Shown piece after piece: positions 1 through 8,764 of a stretch of 64,000 bases of DNA. Each line of letters starts with the position of its first letter. Within the stretch, counting starts at the first letter, position 1. Location of the stretch: positions 93,424-157,423 of the forward strand of contig NZ_JAAOXM010000017.1 in the NCBI RefSeq assembly GCF_011605345.1, given 5' to 3'. Below the pieces are notes generated by a model. That model had not been told where the DNA came from and searched no databases. It saw only the letters and a program-made list of their open reading frames with translations. Both the position numbers and the translations under genes were made by a program. This stretch comes from Burkholderia sp. D-99 (GTDB taxonomy: Bacteria; Pseudomonadota; Gammaproteobacteria; Burkholderiales; Burkholderiaceae).

Positions 1-2
1 AA

Positions 3-677
3 TATACGGGCAACGCCGCGTTCTTCTTCAACAAGGCCGACGATCCTCTGTGGAAGAACGCGAGCCAGGGCTACGACGCCGCGAAGAAACTCGACTATGC
101 GGCGAACCATCTCGTGTGGCTCGCCCCGGCGCCCGCGAACAACACATGGGGCGTCGCACTGCTCGCACCCGTCGCGCAATCGCAGCACCTGAAGACCTTC
201 TCCGATTTCGGCAAGTGGGTGGCCGGCGGCGGCAAGGTGAAACTCGCGGCATCGGCCGAATTCGTGAACAGCGCGTCCGCGCTGCCGTCGTTCGAGAAGG
301 CGTACGGCTTCAAGCTGAAGCCCGAGCAGCTCGTCGTGCTGTCGGGCGGCGATACGGCCGCGACGATCAAGGCCGCCGCGAACCAGACCGACGGCGTGAA
401 TGCGGCGATGGTGTACGGCACCGACGGCGGCATCGCGTCGAGCGGCCTCGCGGTGCTCGACGACGACAAGCACGTGCAGCCCGTCTACGCGCCCGCGCCC
501 GTGATCCGGGAAGCCGTGCTGAAAGCGCACCCGCAGATCGCCGACTACCTGAAACCCGTGTTCGCGAGCCTCGACCTGAAGACGCTGCAGTCGCTGAACG
601 CGCGCATCCAGATCAACGGCGAGCCGGCCGCCGGCGTCGCGAAAAGCTACCTGAAAGCGAAGGGCTTCGTGAAATGA
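3..677 (+). CDS. yehZ: Osmoprotectant ABC transporter, periplasmic binding protein (3' part only)
   Basis: The open frame enters from the left edge and ends at TGA 675-677, giving the last 224 residues of a periplasmic substrate-binding protein of the OsmF/YehZ (glycine betaine/choline binding, OpuAC-like) family. The signal peptide and N-terminal lobe lie outside the window. It would bind a quaternary amine osmolyte and deliver it to the permeases encoded next. The following permease begins at ATG 674, inside its stop codon (ATGA overlap), and the gene order binding protein-permease-ATPase-permease equals E. coli yehZYXW (osmF operon). The substrate is an inference; YehZ-type systems are low-affinity and may not serve classical osmoprotection. 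Confidence 0.8.
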   Translation, partial: YTGNAAFFFNKADDPLWKNASQGYDAAKKLDYAANHLVWLAPAPANNTWGVALLAPVAQSQHLKTFSDFGKWVAGGGKVKLAASAEFVNSASALPSFEKAYGFKLKPEQLVVLSGGDTAATIKAAANQTDGVNAAMVYGTDGGIASSGLAVLDDDKHVQPVYAPAPVIREAVLKAHPQIADYLKPVFASLDLKTLQSLNARIQINGEPAAGVAKSYLKAKGFVK

Positions 678-1852
678 CCGAACGCGCGGCGGCGTCCGCG
701 CGGCGCGTGAACCCCGACAAGGTCGGCATCCTGATCGGAGTCCTGACGATCGTTGCGGTGCTCGGCCTGCCGTTCGTCGTGCTGCGGCCGAACCGGATCG
801 CGGCCGGCACGGGGTTGTCGGTGTTCGCCGCGCTGCCTGCGATGCAGGGCGCCGTGCTGGCCGCGCTGTGGATCGTCGGCGCGCTGTGGGCGATGACGGC
901 GAGCCGCCCCGCGTGGCGGCTCGCAGCCGGCTGCGCATGGCTCGCGACGCTCGCGTATGCGCTCGGCGCGGCCGCGACGCATGTCGTCGCCCCAGACGAC
1001 ATGCTCGCGCGCGTGTCACCCGACGCGGGTGTCTGGCTTCTCTTGTTCGCGTGGGCCGTGCTTGTCGCGGACGCGCTCGCACGCCTCGCATTCGGCCCGT
1101 GGCGGCGCCTCGCCGCGCTCGTCGTCGCGATAGCCGCGATCTCGGTGCCGCTCGCGAGCGGCTGGTGGGACGGCCTCTCCGTGATGCGCGAATACGCGGT
1201 GCGCAGCGACGATTTCTGGCGCGAAGCGATCCGTCACGTGTCGCTCGCCGGTGGCTCGGTGGCCGCCGCGCTCGTCGCGGGCGTGCCGCTCGGCATCGCC
1301 TGTGCACGCATCGCGGTAGTGCGTACCGTCGCGATGCCCGTGCTCAATGTCGTGCAGACGATCCCCAGCATCGCGATGTACGGGCTGATGATGGCCCCGC
1401 TCGGCCTGCTCGCCGCACACGTGCCGCTCGCGGCCGCGCTCGGCATCCGCGGCATCGGCGTCGCGCCGGCCGTGCTCGCGCTGTTCCTGTATTCGTTGTT
1501 GCCGATCGCATCGAGCGTCGTTGTCGGGCTCGGGCAAGTGCCGCCGCACGTGACCGAAGCGGCACGCGCGATGGGGATGACGCGCGCCCAGCGGTTGTTG
1601 CGCGTCGATCTCGTGCTCGCGCTGCCGGTGATCCTGAGCGGCGTGCGCATCGTGCTCGTGCAGAACATCGGGCTGACCGCGGTCGCCGCACTGATCGGCG
1701 GCGGCGGCTTCGGCACCTTCATCTTCCAGGGGATCGGGCAGTCGGCCGCCGATCTCGTGCTGCTCGGCGCGATCCCGACGATCGCGCTCGCGCTGGTGGC
1801 GGCCGTCATATTCGAAGCCGCGACCACGCTCGCGAAAGGGCGTGCAGGATGA
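674..1852 (+). CDS. yehY: Osmoprotectant ABC transporter permease with extended N-terminal membrane region
   Basis: 392 residues. The N-terminal half (about residues 15-175) has several hydrophobic segments, and the C-terminal half (about 180-390) is a binding-protein-dependent permease domain with the ATPase-contacting EAA loop beginning EAARAMGM at residue 295. Length and this two-part plan match E. coli YehY (about 385 residues) rather than ordinary 220-250 residue OpuAB/ProW permeases. The start at 674 overlaps the stop of the binding protein, and the end overlaps the start of the ATPase by ATGA, so the four genes are probably translationally coupled in one operon. Role: inner-membrane channel half of a quaternary-amine importer. 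Confidence 0.82.
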   Translation: MTERAAASARRVNPDKVGILIGVLTIVAVLGLPFVVLRPNRIAAGTGLSVFAALPAMQGAVLAALWIVGALWAMTASRPAWRLAAGCAWLATLAYALGAAATHVVAPDDMLARVSPDAGVWLLLFAWAVLVADALARLAFGPWRRLAALVVAIAAISVPLASGWWDGLSVMREYAVRSDDFWREAIRHVSLAGGSVAAALVAGVPLGIACARIAVVRTVAMPVLNVVQTIPSIAMYGLMMAPLGLLAAHVPLAAALGIRGIGVAPAVLALFLYSLLPIASSVVVGLGQVPPHVTEAARAMGMTRAQRLLRVDLVLALPVILSGVRIVLVQNIGLTAVAALIGGGGFGTFIFQGIGQSAADLVLLGAIPTIALALVAAVIFEAATTLAKGRAG

Positions 1853-2796
1853 TCGAGATCGAACGTGCGGGCAAACGCTTCGGCGATATCGTCGCCGTCG
1901 ACGACGTCTCGCTGACGATGCAGCGCGGCACGATCACCGCGCTCGTCGGTGCGTCGGGCAGCGGCAAGTCGACGCTGCTGCGCATGATCAACCGGCTGAT
2001 CGCCCCTACCAGCGGCACGATCCGCATCGACGGCGTCGATACCGCCACCGTCGCGCCCGAACAGCTTCGACGCGGCATCGGCTACGCGATCCAGGGGCAC
2101 GGGCTGTTTCCGCACTGGAGCGTCGCGCGCAACATCGCGACCGTGCCGCGCCTGCTCGGCTGGCCGGCCGCGCGCATCGACGCGCGCGTAAACGAATTGC
2201 TCGACCTGTTCCATCTCGCGCCGGCCGAGTTCGCGGACAAGCTGCCGCACGAACTGTCGGGCGGCCAGCAGCAGCGTGTCGGCGTCGCGCGCGCGCTCGC
2301 GGCCGAGCCCGCGATGCTGCTGATGGACGAACCGTTCGGCGCGCTCGATCCGATCATTCGCGGCAAGGCACAGGACGACCTGTTCGCGCTGCAGCGCCGC
2401 CTCGGCATCACGGTCGTGATCGTCACGCACGATATCGAGGAAGCGCTGAAGCTCGGCGACACGATCGCGGTGATGGACGGCGGCCGGCTGCTGCAGGTTG
2501 CACCGCCGGCCGAGATTCTCGGCAAGCCGGCGGCCGGCGTCGTCGAGCAGCTCGTCGCGGGCGTCGACCGGCCGCTGCGCCTGCTCGCGCTGACGCCGAT
2601 CGACGCAGTGGCCGAACCCGGTCATGCCGACGGCGAGCCGATCGCCGCGACCCGCACGCTGCGCGATGCGGTGTCCGAACTGCTGTGGCGCGGGGTCGAT
2701 GCGCTGCCCGTCGACGACGGCGATGCACGCGACGCGCGCGGCGCTCGCCGCATCACGCTCGATGCAATCCGCGCACATGCGAGGAAGCCCGCATGA
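1849..2796 (+). CDS. yehX: Osmoprotectant ABC transporter ATP-binding protein
   Basis: 315 residues. Walker A GASGSGKST is at residues 34-42, the ABC signature LSGGQQQR starts at residue 136, and the Walker B aspartate/catalytic glutamate are D160/E161 (LLMDEPFGALD). It energises import through the flanking permeases. The C-terminal 80 residues follow the nucleotide-binding domain and resemble the regulatory tail of ProV/OpuAA proteins, but a full CBS pair is not evident. ATG 1849 overlaps the upstream permease stop and its own stop overlaps the start of the next permease. Confidence 0.85.
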   Translation: MIEIERAGKRFGDIVAVDDVSLTMQRGTITALVGASGSGKSTLLRMINRLIAPTSGTIRIDGVDTATVAPEQLRRGIGYAIQGHGLFPHWSVARNIATVPRLLGWPAARIDARVNELLDLFHLAPAEFADKLPHELSGGQQQRVGVARALAAEPAMLLMDEPFGALDPIIRGKAQDDLFALQRRLGITVVIVTHDIEEALKLGDTIAVMDGGRLLQVAPPAEILGKPAAGVVEQLVAGVDRPLRLLALTPIDAVAEPGHADGEPIAATRTLRDAVSELLWRGVDALPVDDGDARDARGARRITLDAIRAHARKPA

Positions 2797-3581
2797 CGAC
2801 ACCGGATGCGACGCAACGCGCACGGCCTTTGCGTCAGCCCCTGCCCCGCCACTTTGCCGCGTTCACGGCGCGCGCCGCCGCGCTCGCGCTGCTGCTCGTG
2901 CTGCTGATTCGGCCGATGTGGCTGCAGGGCCTGTTCGCACCGTTCGCGGACAACGGCGCGCCCGTCATCTACGATCGCGCGAGCCTGCTCGACCTGACGC
3001 TCGCGCATCTCGGCACGGTCGCGCTGTCGAGCCTGATCGGCACGATCGTCGCGGTCGCGGCCGGGATCTTCGTCACGCGGCCGGCCGGCGCGGATTTCCT
3101 GCCGGTCGCGCGCAGCGTCGTCGACATCGGCCAGACCTTCCCGCCCGTCGCGGTGCTCGCGCTCGCGGTGCCAGCCGTCGGCTTCGGGCTGAAGCCCGTG
3201 CTCATCGCGCTCGTGCTGTATGGCCTCCTGCCGGTGTTCGAAAGCACGATCGCGGGGCTCGAAGACGTGCCGCGCGATGTCGTCGATGCCGCGCGCGGCA
3301 TGGGAATGAGCGGCTGGCAGCAACTGGTGTCGGTCGAGCTGCCGCTCGCGTTCCCGGTGATCGTCAACGGCATCCGGCTCGCGGTCGTGATCAATCTCGG
3401 CACCGCGACGATCGGCTCGACGGTCGCCGCGCGCGGCCTCGGCGACGTGATCATTGCGGGCCTGCAGACGTCGAATACCGCGTTCGTGCTGCAGGGCGGC
3501 GTGATCGTCGGGCTGCTCGCAGTGCTCGTCAGCGATGCGATCGGTGCACTGGCGCGGGTGGCGACCGCGCGACGCGCGTAA
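2793..3581 (+). CDS. yehW: Osmoprotectant ABC transporter permease
   Basis: 262 residues with about five membrane segments and a permease EAA-type loop (DAARGMGMSGWQQL) in the C-terminal half. It is the second, short permease of the importer, last gene of the yehZYXW-like operon. The N-terminal 25 residues are polar and basic before the first membrane segment. The start ATG 2793 sits in the ATGA overlap with the ATPase gene. About 220 bp with no clear terminator separate it from the next gene. Confidence 0.82.
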   Translation: MTTPDATQRARPLRQPLPRHFAAFTARAAALALLLVLLIRPMWLQGLFAPFADNGAPVIYDRASLLDLTLAHLGTVALSSLIGTIVAVAAGIFVTRPAGADFLPVARSVVDIGQTFPPVAVLALAVPAVGFGLKPVLIALVLYGLLPVFESTIAGLEDVPRDVVDAARGMGMSGWQQLVSVELPLAFPVIVNGIRLAVVINLGTATIGSTVAARGLGDVIIAGLQTSNTAFVLQGGVIVGLLAVLVSDAIGALARVATARRA

Positions 3582-3800
3582 GGTTTGCGGTGCAGCACAC
3601 CTTACTCGTCTGTTAAAAAACGTCAGCGCGAGATTGCTCGGCGTTTATCTGGACTACGATGCGTGTCCGCGCAACGATCGCCCCATCGCATCGTTACGCG
3701 CCGAAACAAGCCTACATGCTGCTTTCATTCGAGCCGACGTTCGACAACCCGTGTTGATTGGCCGATATACTATGCGCCTCCCATTTCCCCGCACTTCACC

Positions 3801-4469
3801 ATGCGACGGTTTCTCTCGCTAATCGTGCTTTCGTTCGGCATCGCGCAACAGGCATCGGCGCAGCAAGCGCCCGCGCTGCCTGCATCCGCGCCCGAAGCGA
3901 TTGCATCGGCACCGGCCGTCGCCTCCGCGCCGCTCGCCAACGCCAACGATCAGCCGAACGAAGCAAACCGCCGCATCACGTCCTACCTGACGAAGAAATT
4001 CGGCGTTGCGAAAGAAAAAGCCACGAAGCTCGCCGATATCGTGAGCGTGACTGCGACGAAATATTCGCTGCCGCCGGCACTCGTTTACGCCATCATCTCG
4101 ATCGAATCGCGCTTCCAGGAAAAGGCGCGCGGCCAGCACGGCGCGACGGGGCTGATGCAGGTCGTGCCGGCCGCGCACCGCGGCCTGCTGCGCAACGTGA
4201 AGGACCTGACCGAGCCGAACGCGAACGTCGAAGCCGGCTCCGCGATCCTGTCGGGCTACGTGAGGGCGGCCGGCGGCAACGTGCAGGCCGGGCTGAAAAG
4301 CTATGGCGGTTCGAATGCGTATGCGGCGAAGGTGATGCAGCGGGTCGATTCGTTCCGGTTCGTGCTCGAACCGGACGACGGCGCGAAAGCCGCGAACGAG
4401 ACGAAGGCGCGGATGGTGCCGGTCAGCGAATCGACGTCGACATCGACGTCGGCTCGCAACACGCAGTAA
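3801..4469 (+). CDS. Secreted lytic transglycosylase, SLT domain
   Basis: 222 residues. A signal peptide (residues 1-20, cleavage after ASA) is followed by an Ala/Pro-rich linker and an SLT/goose-lysozyme-like domain from about residue 75. The expected catalytic glutamate is E102 in ISIESRF, followed by the family motif GATGLMQVVP. It should cleave the MurNAc-GlcNAc bond of peptidoglycan in the periplasm. It is short for a transglycosylase, like the type III secretion or pilus-associated small SLT proteins, but no secretion genes are nearby. A close relative with the same plan is at 52480-53127. The start ATG 3801 was chosen because the signal peptide begins there; the open frame extends upstream without similarity. 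Confidence 0.8.
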   Translation: MRRFLSLIVLSFGIAQQASAQQAPALPASAPEAIASAPAVASAPLANANDQPNEANRRITSYLTKKFGVAKEKATKLADIVSVTATKYSLPPALVYAIISIESRFQEKARGQHGATGLMQVVPAAHRGLLRNVKDLTEPNANVEAGSAILSGYVRAAGGNVQAGLKSYGGSNAYAAKVMQRVDSFRFVLEPDDGAKAANETKARMVPVSESTSTSTSARNTQ

Positions 4470-4509
4470 GCGCGACTACGCACGCCCCTCTTTGCGACTC
4501 GTCCTGCAC

Positions 4510-4920
4510 ATGCGCGACACGATCCGACACGCCACCCGCCTTCTCGCCGTCGCCGCGCTCGCAAGCGGCGCAGCTTCCGCGTTCGCCGCGGTCGATTGCG
4601 AACAGCACGGGCCGACGATGGATGCGGTACGCCGATGCATCGTCGACAACAACAATCAGGCAGTGGAACACGCGTACCGGTCCCTCGAACGCAAGACCCG
4701 GCAACGCAACCCCGATGCGGCGAAACAACTCGCGCAATCGCAGGCAAGCTGGCTCAACTTCGCGCGCGACACCTGCGACTACGTGAAAGCCGCCAATCCG
4801 CAGCAGATGATTCCGGACGATGCGTGGCTGAACTGCTGGGTCGACTTCAGCCAGGCACGCGTGCGCATCCTGAAGAAATGGGAAGCGCAGGGGGACGCGC
4901 CGCAACCGGCGCAGCAGTGA
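4510..4920 (+). CDS. Secreted DUF1311 (LprI/lysozyme-inhibitor-like) protein
   Basis: 136 residues from ATG 4510. A signal peptide (to about residue 26, ending AFA) precedes a helical, cysteine-containing domain of the DUF1311/LprI type: pairs of cysteines (VDCEQHG...RRCIVDN and DTCDY...LNCWVDF) and the stretch WLNFARDTC are typical. Members are periplasmic and some inhibit lysozymes. An in-frame TTG at 4492 could add six residues. It follows a lytic transglycosylase by 40 bp on the same strand, so the two may be co-transcribed; an inhibitor beside a muramidase is suggestive, but the pairing is inference. Confidence 0.7.
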   Translation: MRDTIRHATRLLAVAALASGAASAFAAVDCEQHGPTMDAVRRCIVDNNNQAVEHAYRSLERKTRQRNPDAAKQLAQSQASWLNFARDTCDYVKAANPQQMIPDDAWLNCWVDFSQARVRILKKWEAQGDAPQPAQQ

Positions 4921-4923
4921 ACG

Positions 4924-4939
4924 GCGGACGATCGTCCGC
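4924..4939. terminator. Perfect palindrome between convergent genes
   Basis: GCGGACGATCGTCCGC is a perfect 16-bp palindrome in the 30-bp gap between the LprI-like gene (+) and the LysR gene (-). A 6-bp GC stem with a GATC loop could serve as a bidirectional terminator, although no T-run follows on either strand. Confidence 0.4.
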
Positions 4940-4950
4940 GCAGCCTCCCG

Positions 4951-5826
4951 TCACGCCTGCGCGAAATGCGCGCGCAGAAACTCGATGAAAATCTGTGTCT
5001 TCGCCGGCAGCAAGCGCGTTTCCGTCATCGCGTAGACCGGCACGGCCGCGCCCTCCCATTCGGGCAGCACCCGGCGCAGCCGCCCCGCGGCCACATCGTC
5101 GGCCACCACTTCGTCCGGCACCTGGATGATCCCCGCATCATGCACGGCCAGTTGCCGGTTCATGCCCACGCTGTTCACGACGAACCGCCCGCCCACCGGC
5201 ACGTCGACCGCCTGCTCGCCGCGACGCAGCGTCCACGCGGTGAGGCGCTGCACGCTCATGCACTGGTGCTGCGCCAGGTCGCCCGGTTCGAGCGGCTCGC
5301 CCGCGCGTTCGAGATAACGCGGCGACGCATACAGGTAGTTGCGGAACGTCGCGAGCCGCCGCGCGACGAGCTGCGAATCCGCCGATTCGCCGATCCGGAT
5401 CGCGACGTCGAACGGCTCGCTCACGAGGTCGACGCGCCGTGACGTCAGCTCGAAATCGAACGTCAGCTTCGGGTAGCGGTTCGCGAATTCGACGATCAGC
5501 GGCGTCAGGTAGATCACCGCGAAATCGACCGGGAACGACGCGCGCAGCACGCCCGCCGGTTCGGCCAGCAGCCCACCGAGCTGCTCGTGCGCGAGCCGCG
5601 CCTCGTCGACGATGCGCTTGCAGCGCTCGAAATACAGCTGCCCGGCTTCCGTGAGCTCGATGCGGCGCGTCGTGCGGTGCAGCAGCCGCAAGCCGATCGC
5701 CTTTTCCAGCGCGCCGATGCGCCGCGACAGCGTCGAATTCGGCATCCCCAGCGCCTGCGCGGCACTACGAAAGCCGCGCGCCTTCACGACTTCCACGAAC
5801 AGCGCCATGTCGTTCAGCAGTTCCAT
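4951..5826 (-). CDS. LysR-family transcriptional regulator (CrgA-like class)
   Basis: 291 residues. The N-terminal winged helix-turn-helix (residues 1-60, AAQALGMPNSTLSRRIGALE) is followed by a LysR substrate-binding domain. The sequence class (short proteins starting MELLNDMALFVEV) is the CrgA/DmlR type that commonly controls a divergent reductase or efflux gene. It faces the flavin oxidoreductase at 5997 across a 170-bp gap containing a candidate operator (5841-5863), so regulation of that gene is likely. Effector unknown. Confidence 0.85.
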   Translation of the reverse strand: MELLNDMALFVEVVKARGFRSAAQALGMPNSTLSRRIGALEKAIGLRLLHRTTRRIELTEAGQLYFERCKRIVDEARLAHEQLGGLLAEPAGVLRASFPVDFAVIYLTPLIVEFANRYPKLTFDFELTSRRVDLVSEPFDVAIRIGESADSQLVARRLATFRNYLYASPRYLERAGEPLEPGDLAQHQCMSVQRLTAWTLRRGEQAVDVPVGGRFVVNSVGMNRQLAVHDAGIIQVPDEVVADDVAAGRLRRVLPEWEGAAVPVYAMTETRLLPAKTQIFIEFLRAHFAQA

Positions 5827-5840
5827 ATCCGTTGCCCCAT

Positions 5841-5863
5841 CAATGGATCAATGTTCTCCATTG
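5841..5863. promoter_or_regulatory. Candidate LysR operator (inverted repeat)
   Basis: CAATGGA at 5841-5847 and TCCATTG at 5857-5863 form a perfect 7-bp inverted repeat, 15 bp upstream of the LysR start. A further CAATGGA half-site lies at 5889-5895, towards the divergent reductase. Spacing and position fit a LysR binding region serving both genes; the assignment is inference. Confidence 0.5.
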
Positions 5864-5996
5864 CACCCACTTTATCTCGAAAAAGGAGCAATGGATGATG
5901 CAGGTATGGCGTCACGGCCGGCGCGACCTGCGCGACCCTCGCCCGATGCGGCACCGCCCCGGTGCCGTCACCCGAACTTCGATGAGGAAATACGCG

Positions 5997-7109
5997 ATGA
6001 AACAGCTTTTCGTTCCCGCTCAAGCCGGCCAGGAAGCGCCGCGACTGTTCGCCCCGGTCCGCGTCGGCCGCTACGATCTGCAGAACCGCCTGGTCATGGC
6101 ACCGATGACACGCAGCCGCGCCGCGTTCGACGGCACGCCCGGCGCACTGGCCGCCGAATACTATGCGCAGCGCGCGGACCTCGGCCTGATCGTCAGCGAA
6201 GGCACGCAGCCGTCGGACGACGGCCAGGGCTACCTGACGACGCCCGGCATCTACACCGACGCGCACGTCGCCGGCTGGAAGGCGGTCAGCGAACGCGTGC
6301 ACGCACGCGGCAGCCGCCTGTTCATCCAGCTGATGCATGTGGGGCGCATGTCGCACCCCGACAATACGCCGCATCATCGCCAGGGCGTCGCGCCTTCCGC
6401 GATCGCGCCGGGCGTGCCGATGTTCACGATGAAAGGGATGCAGGAGATTCCGGCACCGCGCGCGCTGACGACGGACGAAGTGCGCGAGACCGTGAACGAC
6501 TTCCGTATTGCCGCGCGCCGCGCGATCGAGGCCGGCGCCGACGGTGTCGAGATCCACGGCGCGAACGGGTATCTGGTCCAGCAGTTCTTCGCGCCGAACG
6601 CCAACACGCGCACCGACGCGTACGGCGGCTCGATCGAGAACCGCGCGCGCTTCGCGCTCGAGGTGGCCGAAGCGATCGCCGCCGAGATCGGTGCGGACCG
6701 CACCGCGATCCGCCTGTCGCCAGGCACCACGCTATGGGGCATCGACGAAGGCCCGGAAAGCGGCGAACTGTACCGTCATCTGGCATCGCAGCTCGACCGC
6801 CTCGGCCTCGCATACCTGCACGTGATGCACGGGGGCGACGAGCCGCTGCTCGCGGACCTGCGCGCACACTGGAACGGCACGCTGATCGTGAACCGGCCGG
6901 GCCGCGTGCGTGACGCGATCGGCACGGATGTCGCGTCGGGGCTCGCCGATCTCGAAGCGTACGGCCAGATGGTGCTCGCGAATCCGGATTTCGTCACGCG
7001 GCTGAAGACGGGCGCACCGATGAACGACGCGCAGCACGACACGTTCTTCGGCGGCGATGCGCGCGGGTATGTCGACTATCCGGCGCTGGATGGGGCGGCT
7101 GCGGCTTGA
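5997..7109 (+). CDS. Old Yellow Enzyme family flavin oxidoreductase (alkene reductase)
   Basis: 370 residues, a single FMN-binding TIM barrel of the NemA/OYE class. Seen: MAPMTRSRA near the N-terminus, the substrate-binding pair H187/N190 with tyrosine Y192 in IHGANGYLVQQFF, and the downstream DAYGGSIENR motif. It would reduce activated C=C bonds of electrophiles (enals, maleimides) or nitro compounds with NAD(P)H in the cytoplasm. ATG 5997 is preceded by AGGAAA at 5985-5990; the frame is open further upstream but has no OYE-like sequence. Divergent from a LysR gene, as is common for electrophile-induced reductases. Confidence 0.88.
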   Translation: MKQLFVPAQAGQEAPRLFAPVRVGRYDLQNRLVMAPMTRSRAAFDGTPGALAAEYYAQRADLGLIVSEGTQPSDDGQGYLTTPGIYTDAHVAGWKAVSERVHARGSRLFIQLMHVGRMSHPDNTPHHRQGVAPSAIAPGVPMFTMKGMQEIPAPRALTTDEVRETVNDFRIAARRAIEAGADGVEIHGANGYLVQQFFAPNANTRTDAYGGSIENRARFALEVAEAIAAEIGADRTAIRLSPGTTLWGIDEGPESGELYRHLASQLDRLGLAYLHVMHGGDEPLLADLRAHWNGTLIVNRPGRVRDAIGTDVASGLADLEAYGQMVLANPDFVTRLKTGAPMNDAQHDTFFGGDARGYVDYPALDGAAAA

Positions 7110-7122
7110 CGCGATCGCACGG

Positions 7123-7165
7123 GGCGATAGCTGCGACACGCCTGAACCGTTTCGCAGCTATCGCC
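7123..7165. terminator. Strong hairpin between convergent genes
   Basis: Perfect 14-bp inverted repeat (GGCGATAGCTGCGA at 7123-7136, complement at 7152-7165) with a 15-nt loop, 14 bp after the reductase stop and before the 3' end of the convergent gene at 7247. It has no T-run, so a Rho-independent role is not certain; it may be a bidirectional terminator or an mRNA 3'-end stabiliser. Confidence 0.55.
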
Positions 7166-7246
7166 GGTGAACCGCGCGATATCCGTCAAAGACCGAACGT
7201 CTCATTGTTCGCCACCTGTCACGTTGAACTGAGCGGAAGCAGCCGA

Positions 7247-7987
7247 TCAATCGGCATTTCGCATGGCGTCCGGAATACGGTAGGTGCCATCGCGATAGTC
7301 GAGCGTAACGTTACGGCGTTGTGCGGGTGACGTGTGATCCGAGCATGTATCGGCTTCGAGCCGGCTCTCGCGCTCGACGTACTTTTCGGCGACCCGCAAA
7401 ACGGCGTAGCCTTGCGTGCCTGCCGGGCCGAGTGCGAGTGTGCGTGATGTTTCAGACGTACTTGTACAAGGACCATCACGGTCGCCGGTCCAATCGCTCA
7501 CAATCAGGCGATCCAGCACCGGGCGCAAATGCTGCCCATCGATCAAATAGAGACTCAGCGTAGCGATGCCGGACATATCCGCGGGCGGGCCGCCAGACGA
7601 CTTCAGGCGCACGCCGAAGGCACGTTGAGTGGAGGTCAGCTGATAACGCGCCGTGTCGAGCTCGACGCCGTCAAAATAGTGATCCTCTCCGTAGTGAATC
7701 GCCGATCGCTGAAACCGGTGCGCGACAATCGCGCCCGTAGCCGTATCGGCAACCAGTACCTCGATGTCGACGACGATCGGCCCCTCGCTGCTGCTTTTCT
7801 GCTCCAGAGGTAACACCCCGATCGTCAGCGCCTCATTCGCGGGCCAGACCTTGCAAACCGCGTGAGCAGCATCCAGCGCCTGGCCGGGATGAAGTTGTGC
7901 GAACCCGTTCTGAAGGTTCTCACTGCACCCTGCATGTGCGATGAGCGGCGCCAAAGCGGCAACAACGCAAGTCACAGCGCGTTTCAT
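7247..7987 (-). CDS. Exported protein of unknown function
   Basis: 246 residues. A signal peptide (residues 1-18, cleavage near AHA) is followed by a soluble domain with no motif I recognise. Features seen: an early CSEN...CKVWP cysteine pair, a beta-rich central part with regularly spaced D/E-rich strands (VDIEVLVADTATGAIVAHR), and a C-terminal R/D-rich tail. It probably resides in the periplasm. Tandem ATGs occur at 7990 and 7987; the second is better spaced from GGAAGG (7993-7998). The codon use and reading frame look like a real gene, but lower GC patches occur around it. No operon partner. Confidence 0.6.
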   Translation of the reverse strand: MKRAVTCVVAALAPLIAHAGCSENLQNGFAQLHPGQALDAAHAVCKVWPANEALTIGVLPLEQKSSSEGPIVVDIEVLVADTATGAIVAHRFQRSAIHYGEDHYFDGVELDTARYQLTSTQRAFGVRLKSSGGPPADMSGIATLSLYLIDGQHLRPVLDRLIVSDWTGDRDGPCTSTSETSRTLALGPAGTQGYAVLRVAEKYVERESRLEADTCSDHTSPAQRRNVTLDYRDGTYRIPDAMRNAD

Positions 7988-8323
7988 CATCGCCTTCCCG
8001 ATGGTCTTCGTGAATTTTTCCCGATAGCGAATAGTACGTGGGAAACATCGAAAACCGGACGGAAGAAGCTCGACGGGAATTGAAACAGGCCATGTCAGGG
8101 CTACGCGGAACGCTCCTGAAGAGACTGCCGCACGCTTGGCTCGTAGAGGGCGGCATCGCGAGCATTGACCGGGAAGGCCAGCGCAAGCTGCTGGTGCGGG
8201 TCCGCAGTGGGTTGCCCAAGAGCGCTCGCGTGACAAGTGACGGGGGGGTAAACGTCTCATTGTTCCGATATTCCAGGAACAATGAGCCATCGCGTGGGCG
8301 GATCGCCTCCCCGCCCCGCCCGC
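7988..8323. other. Intergenic region without a supported gene
   Basis: 336 bp between the start of the exported-protein gene (-) and the end of folB (-). Open frames cross it on both strands but none shows protein-like sequence or a ribosome site of its own. It must hold the promoter of the 7247-7987 gene; I see no convincing sigma-70 pair. Confidence 0.4.
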
Positions 8324-8764
8324 TCAAAACTGCCCCGCCGCCCCCGTCCACCGCAAATAATCCCCGCGCGCCCAGTCGAGCGTCACGCCCACACGCTTCG
8401 TGCCGGGCCGGATCTTCGGCTTGTACACCGACAGCGTCAGCGACTCCAGCGCTGGCCATTCACGGAACGACAGCACCGCGATATCGGCGACGAGCGTCTC
8501 CAGCAGCCGCGTATGCGGCTTGTGCGACAGGAACGCGGCCAGGCGCGCGCAATAGCCGTCGTAATCGATCCACTCGCCCTGCTCGCTCGGCTCGCACCGA
8601 TAGCCGAGGCGCGCATCGATCACGATCGGCTGCGGCGCTTCATGCTCGTGCGCATGAATGCCGATCCGCGCGGGCACCTTCAGTTCGTCGACGAACACGC
8701 TCCAGCCGCGCCCGCGCAGGCGCGGCGCGTCGATCGCCACGAACGGTTCGTCGAACGGCTTCAT
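8324..8764 (-). CDS. folB: FolB-like dihydroneopterin aldolase family protein
   Basis: 146 residues with a FolB/tunnelling-fold sequence (VFVDELKVPARIGIHAHEHE at residues 24-43, then the LLETLVADIAVLSF region). FolB converts dihydroneopterin to hydroxymethyl-dihydropterin in folate synthesis. Its ATG lies inside the soxG stop (ATGA overlap), so it is the last gene of the sarcosine oxidase operon. Sarcosine oxidase transfers the oxidised methyl group to tetrahydrofolate, so a folate-related enzyme fits here; it may be a specialised paralogue rather than the housekeeping enzyme. Confidence 0.75.
   Translation of the reverse strand: MKPFDEPFVAIDAPRLRGRGWSVFVDELKVPARIGIHAHEHEAPQPIVIDARLGYRCEPSEQGEWIDYDGYCARLAAFLSHKPHTRLLETLVADIAVLSFREWPALESLTLSVYKPKIRPGTKRVGVTLDWARGDYLRWTGAAGQF

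Noticed and set aside
2424..2796. CBS-domain pair in yehX
   Set aside because: The tail after the ATPase core is about 80 residues and does not show two CBS motifs clearly, unlike ChoV at 45747, so no CBS claim is made.
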